Assembly (NCBI GenBank): GCA_009778945.1
Contig: WRFF01000054.1
Coordinates: forward strand, 1-9,666
Direction: 5' to 3'
Source: Clostridiales bacterium
Lineage (GTDB): Bacteria > Bacillota > Clostridia > Peptostreptococcales > Anaerovoracaceae
DNA length: 9,666 bases
In this document: piece by piece, positions 1 to 4,945 of the stretch
Numbering within the stretch: position 1 is the stretch's first letter
Layout of the letters: every line of letters begins with the position of its first letter
Translations under genes and position numbers: made by a program
The notes under the pieces: model-generated
Told to the model about the DNA's origin: nothing
Databases searched by the model: none
The model's input: the letters and a program-made list of their open reading frames with translations, nothing else

Positions 1-409
1 AGTTGACGCCTTCGCCTTTTCGGCTTTCCGGAATGATATAGGTCACGGCCGTCATCAGGATATTGTTGTTGACGCCAAAGGTTAGCCCGCCTAAAAACCG
101 GATCACGCAGAAAACCGCAAAACTTTTCGCCGTAAAGAGAAGAGCCGTACATACGATCAGCGCGCCGATTCCGATAAGCAATGTTTTTTTTAAATCGAGC
201 CGGGTCGTATACCTGCCTATAACAATCCGGGAAATTAAGGCGCCGATGACAAAGATCCCCGCTCCAAATCCTCCCATTGCCTCCGACATGCCTAGATCGC
301 TGATTGCGAAGTCCGCCACCGTCGCCATAAGGGCATAAAAATTAACGGCGACGAAAAAGTTTGACGCCATCAACAGGATATAGTCTTTTGTCCAAATCCG
401 GTCATTCAT
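1..409 (-). CDS. MFS transporter, N-terminal part (runs off left edge)
   Basis: The minus-strand frame opens at ATG 409-407 (MNDRIWTKDYILL...) and stays open to the window edge, giving 136 residues. Four hydrophobic segments alternate with short charged loops at about residues 8-30, 48-66, 76-92 and 97-123, as in the first half of a 12-helix major facilitator protein. The loop after helix 2 (GRYTTRLDLKK, 65-75) looks like a degenerate MFS motif A. The fragment ends in PESRKGEGVN, resembling the loop after helix 4 in drug-efflux-type members. The substrate cannot be told from this half; efflux of a small molecule is only a family-level guess. The Shine-Dalgarno match is poor (TGGA directly before ATG), and an in-frame TTG at 427-425 is a less likely start. 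It diverges from the gene at 538. By eye it looks less GC-rich than its neighbours. Confidence 0.85.
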   Translation of the reverse strand, partial: MNDRIWTKDYILLMASNFFVAVNFYALMATVADFAISDLGMSEAMGGFGAGIFVIGALISRIVIGRYTTRLDLKKTLLIGIGALIVCTALLFTAKSFAVFCVIRFLGGLTFGVNNNILMTAVTYIIPESRKGEGVN

Positions 410-452
410 TCCATGTGCAACGCTCAAGTTTTATCCACTTGTTCAAATGTTC

Positions 453-481
453 ATTTTACACGCATTCTCAAGCCTTGTCAC
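453..481 (-). promoter_or_regulatory. Putative sigma-A promoter for the MFS gene
   Basis: Read on the minus strand, GTGACA (481-476) is followed after exactly 17 nt by TAAAAT (458-453). The start codon lies about 44 nt further on. The hexamers are close to TTGACA/TATAAT and the spacing is ideal. No equally good pair was found for the opposite gene at 538, although TATGAT at 483-488 (+) could serve as a -10. Confidence 0.5.
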
Positions 482-537
482 GTATGATACACTGGATACA
501 GATATACCGGACGCAGGAAAAAAGGAGGAATTTTGAA

Positions 538-927
538 ATGCCCTCATTTACAGAGAATTGGTTCTCGGGTGTCAGCAAGGAAGAACGTGAGCGAAGGCAG
601 CGCGAGATGGCGGCGCGCGTCTATCCCCTCGGCGAAGCCGTGCAGCGCCCGCTTGTGGAAAACCTGCTGACAGAGCTCTTTGGCGATATCAAGCGGTTTG
701 ATTTGCGGGAATGCGTGTTTGGGTATATCGCCGGAAAGAACATGTATATCCAGCAGGGGCGCGGCGGGGACGGAGCCGCGAAAGCGGCGGCGCATTTGAA
801 AAAAATCGGGTGGCGTGATCCGAAAAGGCTTGGGCTGCTGCTTGCGATGATCGAGCTTGACGATGCGGCAACCTCTCCCGAGGCCTATCCCACGGCAGGG
901 CAGGTGCGCGAACGCGCCGGGGTCTAA
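538..927 (+). CDS. Conserved-looking small soluble protein, function unknown
   Basis: 129 residues starting MPSFTENWFSGVSKEERERR. I do not recognise the family. The start is well supported: AGGAGG at 523-528 lies 9 nt before ATG 538. The in-frame sequence upstream of it (from 361) has no protein-like character. The protein looks mostly helical and soluble: a charged helix (residues 11-26, EERERRQREMAARVYP), a second helical block (32-49), a compact middle with FDLRECVFGYIAGKNMY (about 54-70), a Gly/Ala-rich turn, then a hydrophobic helix RLGLLLAMIELDD. There is no signal peptide, transmembrane segment or metal-binding cluster. Its TAA interleaves with the stop of the convergent recombinase gene, so the 3' ends overlap by 3 bp. 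Good codon use and a strong ribosome binding site argue that it is real; nothing in the sequence shows its role. Confidence 0.75.
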   Translation: MPSFTENWFSGVSKEERERRQREMAARVYPLGEAVQRPLVENLLTELFGDIKRFDLRECVFGYIAGKNMYIQQGRGGDGAAKAAAHLKKIGWRDPKRLGLLLAMIELDDAATSPEAYPTAGQVRERAGV

Positions 928-1826
928 GCCCTCGGATGGGCGCGGTCGTAGACGTCCTTGATGCGGCTTTTTGACACCGCAAGATAGGCTTGCGTCGCAA
1001 TAGGGTCCTCATGCCCCATGAGTTCCTGCAAAGATTTCAGATCAGCCCCGTTTTGAACCATATGAACCGCAAATGAGTTGCGCAGGATTTGCGGCGTGAT
1101 TTTCTTGCCGAGCCCGACCTTCTCCGCATAACTGCGCAGGATTTTCCACAGCGCCTGTCGGGTGATGCGTTCCCCGTAATAATTGAGGAAGAGCGCGTCG
1201 TCGCCTTTTTTATTTCCTTTTTCCACGCCGCGGCGAAAATGCGGGCGGACTTCATAGATATATTTTTCAAGCGCGGCCCTGGCCGGACGTCCGAGCGGGA
1301 TGATGCGCGCCTTGCCGTGCGAACCGTCGCAGCTCACGAAACCCATGCGCAGATTGACATCTTCCACGTTGACATACATCAGCTCGGAGACGCGCAAGCC
1401 TGTCGCGTAAAGTGTTTCGAGAATTGCGGTATCGCGCAATCCGATATCGCCGTCCGACGGTGCGGAGAGCAGCCTGTCTACTTCCGCAATCGTGAGGTAT
1501 TCGATTTCCTTGCGCCGGATGCGCGGTGACCTGATTGAAACGGCAGGGCTTTCGCTGATTTCGCCCCGGCCAAGCAAAAATTTATAATAGGCGCGGATCG
1601 AGGCCAATTTTCGATTGACCGTTGCGGCGCTTTTGCCGGCCTGCGAAAGCTTCAGCAAATAGTCGGCGACATCCGCCTTCAGCGCGTCCGCGGGCATACG
1701 CCCGTTTTTTTCCGACAGGTAAGCGGCGAAAGCGGAGAGATCGCTGAGGTATGCGGTGACAGAATTCTCCGAGAGGCTGGCGTTTTGCCTCAGATATTCT
1801 TTAAATTGTGATAGTTCCTGCTCCAT
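924..1826 (-). CDS. XerC/XerD-family tyrosine recombinase with a substituted HxxR histidine
   Basis: 300 residues, the usual length for XerC/XerD, which cut and rejoin DNA through a 3'-phosphotyrosyl link (for example at dif to resolve chromosome dimers). The N-terminal SAM-like core-binding domain spans about 1-90 (MEQELSQFKEYLRQNASLSE...). The catalytic domain follows from about 105. Visible active-site residues are Arg145 (ATGLRVSEL), Lys172 (GKARIIPLG), Arg249, His272 (MGHEDP) and Tyr281 (TQAYLAVSK). The HxLRH motif reads TPQILRN, so Gln246 sits where E. coli XerD has His244, and Asn250 replaces the second His. The C-terminus AHPRA is typical of Xer proteins. The substitution leaves open whether this is the dif recombinase or a paralogue, so no symbol is given. 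The start ATG 1826 has only a distant purine-rich tract (GAGAGAGGGAG, 1852-1842, 15 nt away). It has its own promoter at 1912-1940. Confidence 0.9.
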   Translation of the reverse strand: MEQELSQFKEYLRQNASLSENSVTAYLSDLSAFAAYLSEKNGRMPADALKADVADYLLKLSQAGKSAATVNRKLASIRAYYKFLLGRGEISESPAVSIRSPRIRRKEIEYLTIAEVDRLLSAPSDGDIGLRDTAILETLYATGLRVSELMYVNVEDVNLRMGFVSCDGSHGKARIIPLGRPARAALEKYIYEVRPHFRRGVEKGNKKGDDALFLNYYGERITRQALWKILRSYAEKVGLGKKITPQILRNSFAVHMVQNGADLKSLQELMGHEDPIATQAYLAVSKSRIKDVYDRAHPRA

Positions 1827-1878
1827 GAAATCTTTTCGTGACTCCCTCTCTCATGCCTGAAAATACGGGCATCTCCAT
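1801..1878 (-). other. Possible 25-codon leader ORF overlapping the recombinase start
   Basis: In the 5' leader downstream of the predicted start of transcription, ATG 1878-1876 opens a 25-codon frame (MEMPVFSGMREGVTKRF...) that ends at TAA 1803-1801. It runs across the recombinase start codon (1826) in a different frame. Because the recombinase lacks a well-placed Shine-Dalgarno sequence, translation of this frame could deliver ribosomes to it by coupling. The leader ORF has no convincing ribosome binding site of its own, so this may be chance. Confidence 0.15.
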
Positions 1879-1911
1879 AAGTTTCTCGCCCGCGGTGATG
1901 CGAATAGAACC

Positions 1912-1940
1912 AGTATAGTACAGTGACAGGCCGGTTACAA
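1912..1940 (-). promoter_or_regulatory. Putative sigma-A promoter for the recombinase
   Basis: On the minus strand TTGTAA (1940-1935) is followed after 17 nt by TATACT (1917-1912). Both are good matches to the -35 and -10 consensus at ideal spacing. Transcription would begin near 1905, leaving a leader of about 80 nt before the start codon at 1826. Confidence 0.6.
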
Positions 1941-1962
1941 CAGGATTACAGAATTTTTTACA
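1923..1962 (+). promoter_or_regulatory. Helically phased TTACA repeats over the recombinase promoter
   Basis: TGACA (1924-1928), TTACA (1935-1939), TTACA (1946-1950) and TTACA (1958-1962) recur at 11, 11 and 12 bp, about one helical turn apart. One copy forms the recombinase -35 box. An extra TACAG lies at 1919-1923. This layout resembles sites of OmpR/PhoB-family response regulators; the B. subtilis PhoP box is a direct repeat of about TT(A/T/C)ACA with spacers near 5 nt. Binding by such a regulator is inference only. Confidence 0.35.
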
Positions 1963-2187
1963 GTAAATTTTGGCGCCGAAACTCGGAAACTTGAATGCGG
2001 CCCCAAAAGAGACAAAAGGCTGCGCTAAGATGTTCGACCACAGAGGGTGCGGTGAAGTCTTCGATACGAGGGCAGCGGCCAAGGAGCGCAATTTAAGAAA
2101 GACTGCTTGGCGGAGTAATTTCCAGGCATTGCGGTTCACATGGGACGGCGTTTGACAGTGAACAGGCTGATTTGTGGCACAAAATTG
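1963..2187. other. Non-coding stretch with several short hairpins, no gene supported
   Basis: No convincing gene is seen here. A 61-codon frame on the plus strand from TTG 1970 and a longer minus-strand frame crossing the recombinase promoter both lack ribosome binding sites and family features. Short inverted repeats are frequent: GCCAAG...CTTGGC, GTTCAC...GTGAAC (18-nt loop, ending near 2163), TTTGTG-G-CACAAA (2171-2183), and an RNA-type stem TGCGGCC...GGCTGCG that needs two G-U pairs on the plus strand. This could be a structured RNA or a decayed element. Neither can be identified from the sequence. Confidence 0.3.
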
Positions 2188-2269
2188 GAGTAAAGAACGA
2201 ATTTTCCTCAATAAAACCGAAAAAACAGGGGAAATAGGCGATAATCAAGCAGGAAATCGTTCTTTACTC
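2188..2269. repeat. 82-bp element closed by a long inverted repeat
   Basis: GAGTAAAGAACGA (2188-2200) is the exact reverse complement of TCGTTCTTTACTC (2257-2269). Pairing continues inwards (AATTTTCC against GGAAA) after a 2-nt bulge, so the arms are about 20 and 18 nt around a 46-nt A-rich centre. The arms are AT-rich, unlike a typical intrinsic terminator, although ATTTTT lies just after the right arm. No transposase, target duplication or known RNA fold is visible. Confidence 0.8.
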
Positions 2270-2298
2270 AGATTTTTCGCCAAAATATCACAGTTTTG

Positions 2299-2421
2299 AT
2301 GTCAAGAAATGAGAGTGATAAAAGAAATATCCTGATAGGGCTTGTGGCGGTATTTATCCTTGCCGTCACGATGTCATCCTGTCAAACCGCCCCCTATTTT
2401 CATGTGAAGTCGATAGCCTGA
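2299..2421 (+). CDS. Candidate 40-residue lipoprotein-like or membrane peptide
   Basis: ATG 2299 to TGA 2419-2421 encodes 40 residues in the classic order of a secretion signal: a charged N-terminus (MSRNESDKRN, 1-10), a hydrophobic core (ILIGLVAVFILAVT, 11-24), then MSSC (25-28) in the place of a lipobox, and a short tail (QTAPYFHVKSIA, 29-40). If processed, Cys28 would be lipidated and only 13 residues would remain. Otherwise it would be a single-pass membrane peptide. There is no Shine-Dalgarno sequence. A weak promoter-like pair (TTTACT 2263-2268, 17 nt, TATCAC 2286-2291) would place the RNA start next to the ATG. Met at -3 of the lipobox is unusual. A hairpin overlaps the frame, so a structured non-coding origin remains possible. 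No family recognised. Confidence 0.4.
   Translation: MSRNESDKRNILIGLVAVFILAVTMSSCQTAPYFHVKSIA
2335..2397 (+). repeat. Interrupted hairpin inside the small ORF
   Basis: ATAGGG (2335-2340) and GGCGGT (2346-2351) pair with the continuous arm ACCGCCCCCTAT (2386-2397), giving 12 bp with a 5-nt bulge (CTTGT) and a 34-nt loop. TTTT follows at 2397-2400, so it could act as a weak plus-strand terminator or as the end of a structured RNA. It overlaps the candidate peptide at 2299-2421. Confidence 0.4.
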
Positions 2422-2428
2422 CCGGCAG

Positions 2429-2439
2429 TATGATAAAAT
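2429..2439 (+). promoter_or_regulatory. Weak -10-like box before the thymidylate synthase gene
   Basis: TATGATAAAAT carries two overlapping -10-like hexamers (TATGAT 2429-2434, TAAAAT 2434-2439) ahead of the gene at 2514. No good -35 hexamer is seen at 16-18 nt upstream, so this is the best available candidate rather than a clear promoter. Confidence 0.25.
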
Positions 2440-2450
2440 GAATAAATGAA

Positions 2451-2480
2451 AAGCGCTGATTGAGAATTTGATCAGCGCTT
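2451..2480. repeat. Perfect 10-bp inverted repeat before the thymidylate synthase gene
   Basis: AAGCGCTGAT (2451-2460) is exactly complementary to ATCAGCGCTT (2471-2480) around a 10-nt centre. It lies between the -10-like box and the ribosome binding site of the gene at 2514, so it would be in the 5' leader or act as an operator. The plus strand has no T-run after it. The minus strand reads TTTTCATTTATT after the stem, but no minus-strand gene lies upstream that would need a terminator here. Confidence 0.6.
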
Positions 2481-2513
2481 CCCGTAAAAAGACGAAAGAA
2501 ATAAGGAGCGAAG

Positions 2514-3278
2514 ATGAACGAGATCTATATCAAAGGCCGGACATTGACCGATGCTTATCACAAGGCGCTGATCGGCCTGGCCGAGACAGGGGAGACGCAG
2601 GATTGCCCGGATTACGGACAGCGGCAGAAAGAGTGTACGATGACCGTGCATGTGGACGCGCCGGCCGAAGAGCCGCGCATCAGCAAACTTGTGATCTGCG
2701 GGCCGAAAGAACTGCGACAGTACGAGCTTGAGATGCTCGACGGCATCCTTGATTTCGTTATCGGCAAAGGGGAGAACCTTTGGGAGTACACGTATCATGA
2801 ACGCTACGCGCCGTGGCTTGACGGAGCGATTGCGGATCTGCGGCGCGAGCCGAACAGCCGGCGCGCCGTGATCAACACGCGCGACAATCAGGTGGATGGG
2901 GGCAACAGCCACCCGGCCTGCCTGCAGAGCATCCAGTATTTTCTGCGCGGCGGCAGGCTTGATTGCTGCATTCTGTTCCGCAGTAATGATCTGCCTGAAG
3001 CTTTTTTCATGAACGCTTTCGCGCTGATCCGGCTGCAGGAAAAGGTCGCGGCGGAACTCGGCGTGCCTGTCGGCACCTATTCGCACCGTTCCAATTCCAT
3101 GCATGTGTACGAGAAAAATTTCCCGATGTTCGACAGCTTTGTAAAGAAGATCCGTGAAGAGGCGCCGGAGGATCTGGTTTACGATTACAAGGGTTTCTTT
3201 GACGGGATGATGGCGGAGTATGACGCGGAGATCCTCGCGATGGTCGCCGCGAAAAAGGAGCAATATGGTGTGGAGTAG
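2514..3278 (+). CDS. Thymidylate synthase family protein, compact divergent type
   Basis: 254 residues with a strong ribosome binding site (AAGGAG 2503-2508, 5 nt before ATG). The C-terminal half carries the thymidylate synthase active site at spacings identical to E. coli ThyA: Arg116-Arg117 (phosphate binding, ThyA R126/R127), nucleophile Cys136 in HPACLQ (C146), Arg156-Ser157-x-Asp159 (RSND; R166/S167/D169), Asn167 (N177) and His197-x-Tyr199 (H207/Y209). Asn at the 177 position favours a uracil over a cytosine nucleotide, so methylation of dUMP to dTMP using methylene-tetrahydrofolate is the likely reaction. The N-terminal half (MNEIYIKGRTLTDAYHKALI...) differs from E. coli ThyA, the loop before the Arg pair is about 10 residues shorter, and the C-terminus (EQYGVE) lacks the usual folate-closing tail. 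It resembles clostridial/archaeal-type family members. No dihydrofolate reductase gene is adjacent. A hydroxymethylase or other C5-modifying activity is the main alternative. Confidence 0.85.
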   Translation: MNEIYIKGRTLTDAYHKALIGLAETGETQDCPDYGQRQKECTMTVHVDAPAEEPRISKLVICGPKELRQYELEMLDGILDFVIGKGENLWEYTYHERYAPWLDGAIADLRREPNSRRAVINTRDNQVDGGNSHPACLQSIQYFLRGGRLDCCILFRSNDLPEAFFMNAFALIRLQEKVAAELGVPVGTYSHRSNSMHVYEKNFPMFDSFVKKIREEAPEDLVYDYKGFFDGMMAEYDAEILAMVAAKKEQYGVE

Positions 3279-3331
3279 CCGGAAGAACCGGTTGCGATGC
3301 GGCGTAGAATAGCCGCAGCGTATGCAGCGCC

Positions 3332-3350
3332 GCCGTTTCAGACGGCTTTG
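3332..3350 (+). terminator. Short intrinsic terminator after the thymidylate synthase gene
   Basis: GCCGT (3332-3336) pairs with ACGGC (3342-3346) around TTCAG, followed by TTTGTAAATTT. The stem is only 5 bp, so termination may be partial. The stop codon of the convergent AIR synthase-like gene (3338-3340) lies in this hairpin. A second hairpin, TGCGGC...GCCGCA (3298-3317), precedes it without a T-run. Confidence 0.45.
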
Positions 3351-4330
3351 TAAATTTCGTCGGGTCCGGGCGGGTCTATGGACAGAGGCCCGCCTTTTCT
3401 GTCCCGCAGTATGATGCCGGCGGAAATTTCGGTGACGGCGCCGATGCCGTACAGCGGGACGCCTGCTTCCGCCATAGCCTTTTCCAGCGCGGCGGTTTTT
3501 TCCGCCGGGCAGACGATCAGCATGGAACCGCTTGAAATCAGGCGCATCGGGTCCAGCCCGAAATACGCGCAGGCGGTGAGCGTGATGTCGTCGAAAGGCA
3601 GTGCGCGCATTTCGATTTCCGCCCCGACGCCGCCGCGCAGGCAGGTTTCCCAAACGGCGCCGAGTATGCCGCCTTCCGTGATATCATGCATTGCCGAGAC
3701 GCCGATTTCGCCGGCAAGGATACCTTCGCGTACGACGCTGATTTGGGAGATCATCGCCTTGGCCCGCGCGAGTTCCGCATCTGTCAAAACATTTCCCAGT
3801 TCTTTTTCGCGCCGTTCGGCGAGGATGCAGGTCCCTTCAAGCGCAAGCGTCTTGGTCACGAAGAGACGGTCCCCCGGCCGTATATCCCCTGTGACGCCGT
3901 TCCGGGATTTTGCGGCACGGCCAATCGCGGTCGTCGAGAGGAGAGGGCGCGTCACCGCATCCGTGATTTCCGTATGACCGCCCGCGATTTGAACATCCAA
4001 TTCCTTTGCCGCAGCGTTTGCCTGACGCAGAATTTCGCGGAGTTCCGCTTCCTCGGTTTGCTCCGGCAGCAGGATCGTCAGCAGAATCGCAAGCGGGTGG
4101 ACGCCGTGTGCGGCGATGTCATTGCAGGCGACGTGCACCGCGAGCGTACCGAGGATTTCCGGAGCCGCGGTGATCGGATCCGTCGAAAGTACGCAGATCT
4201 CCGAACCGAAATCCAACACGGCGCAGTCTTTCCCGATACCGGCGCCTTGCAGCACCTCGTCGCGCGCGGCGCCGGTGCGACCGACAAGCAGTTGCGTAAG
4301 CAGATCGTTTTCGAGTTTCCCCTTTTTCAT
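3338..4330 (-). CDS. AIR synthase-related (PurM/HypE/ThiL superfamily) protein in the scpAB operon
   Basis: 330 residues. The N-terminal AIRS domain (about 30-140) shows the nucleotide and metal site: GIGKDCAVLDFG (31-42), STDPIT (49-54), CNDIAAHGVHPL (69-80) and GGHTEIT (117-123). The C-terminal AIRS domain (about 150-310) contains PGDRLFVTK, HDITEGGILGA (215-225) and SSGSMLIVCP (266-275). Superfamily members use ATP to activate an oxygen or phosphate group, in purine synthesis, thiamine phosphate phosphorylation or hydrogenase maturation. It lacks the C-terminal Cys tail that HypE needs for carbamoyl transfer, and the ThiL opening motif is not seen, so the substrate is unknown. The ATG follows the scpB TAA directly (TAAATG) with no good Shine-Dalgarno sequence, which implies translation coupled to scpB. 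It is the last gene of the operon. Such proteins are often annotated HypE, which I would not use here. Confidence 0.8.
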   Translation of the reverse strand: MKKGKLENDLLTQLLVGRTGAARDEVLQGAGIGKDCAVLDFGSEICVLSTDPITAAPEILGTLAVHVACNDIAAHGVHPLAILLTILLPEQTEEAELREILRQANAAAKELDVQIAGGHTEITDAVTRPLLSTTAIGRAAKSRNGVTGDIRPGDRLFVTKTLALEGTCILAERREKELGNVLTDAELARAKAMISQISVVREGILAGEIGVSAMHDITEGGILGAVWETCLRGGVGAEIEMRALPFDDITLTACAYFGLDPMRLISSGSMLIVCPAEKTAALEKAMAEAGVPLYGIGAVTEISAGIILRDRKGGPLSIDPPGPDEIYKAV

Positions 4331-4945
4331 TTATAACAGTTCAAGCTCGGTCTGGCCCGCGAGAGTTTTGGCCGGCGCGGCCTCATCGGCAGCCGTGTAC
4401 TCGCCGAAACTTTTGATCGCTTCTTCAAGTTCTTCATCCTCAAGCTGCGGAAGTTCGCCGAGGTCCTTTAAATCAAAATAAGCGAGGAATCTTCCGGTCG
4501 TCCCATACAGGATCGGACGGCCGATGGCGCTGGAGCGCCCCCGTTCTTCGATAAGTTCCTTTGCGGCGAGGCCTTCGATGACGCGGTCGCTTTTGATGCC
4601 GCGGATCGAGTCGATCTCGCCTTTCGTGACAGGCTGGCGGTATGCGATGATTGCGAGCACTTCAAGCGCGGCCTGGCTGAGGCGGCGTTCGCGCGCGGGC
4701 GTTGTGATTGCGCGGATATAATCATAATTTTCCTCGAAAGTGACAAACTGAAAACCACCGTCAATCTCACGGATACGGATACCGCTGCCGCGTTCCTCGT
4801 AAGCGCGTGCGAGCTCACGAAAAATTTCCTGCGCCTCTTTTTTTTCGATGCCGACCGCCGCCGCCGCTGTGCGGACGTCCATCGGTTCGCCAAAAACGAA
4901 CAGCAGCGACTCAAACGCGGATTTGATCCTATCCCTGTTCTGCAT
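4331..4945 (-). CDS. scpB: Segregation and condensation protein B
   Basis: 204 residues. ScpB dimers bind the kleisin ScpA and together form the SMC-ScpAB complex that loads and arranges the chromosome for segregation. Two winged-helix domains are recognisable: residues about 5-80 (IKSAFESLLFVFGEPMD...) and about 88-160, with the family signature LSQAALEVLAIIAYRQPVTK, then IRGIKSD, LIEERGR and GRPILYGTT. The acidic, Ala-rich tail from about 175 is variable in the family. The start ATG 4945 lies inside the end of scpA, a 17-nt overlap, and is preceded by GAGGTGG a few nt upstream, so it can be translated both independently and by coupling. The stop abuts the ATG of the AIR synthase-like gene. 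Confidence 0.95.
   Translation of the reverse strand: MQNRDRIKSAFESLLFVFGEPMDVRTAAAAVGIEKKEAQEIFRELARAYEERGSGIRIREIDGGFQFVTFEENYDYIRAITTPARERRLSQAALEVLAIIAYRQPVTKGEIDSIRGIKSDRVIEGLAAKELIEERGRSSAIGRPILYGTTGRFLAYFDLKDLGELPQLEDEELEEAIKSFGEYTAADEAAPAKTLAGQTELELL

Noticed and set aside
431..439. Single DnaA-box-like nonamer TTATCCACT between the divergent genes at 409 and 538
   Set aside because: One isolated one-mismatch nonamer is expected by chance and nothing else nearby supports a DnaA site.
1970..2155. 61-codon plus-strand frame starting at TTG
   Set aside because: No ribosome binding site, no ATG at the start and no family feature. It lies in a region better described by hairpins.
1801..2211. 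136-codon minus-strand frame across the recombinase promoter
   Set aside because: It starts at TTG inside the long inverted repeat, has no ribosome binding site and reads through a good promoter. Only its last 25 codons are kept as a possible leader ORF.
2451..2480. Reading the 10-bp stem as a terminator
   Set aside because: No T-run follows on the plus strand. A T-rich run follows on the minus strand, but no minus-strand gene lies immediately upstream to terminate.
2472..3653. Long minus-strand open frame opposite the thymidylate synthase gene
   Set aside because: A shadow of the GC-rich coding strand: Arg/His-rich composition, no ribosome binding site and no domain, while the plus strand carries the exact active-site spacing of ThyA.
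3338..4330. Naming the AIR synthase-like gene hypE or thiL
   Set aside because: The HypE C-terminal Cys tail is absent, the ThiL opening motif is not seen and there are no hydrogenase or thiamine genes nearby.
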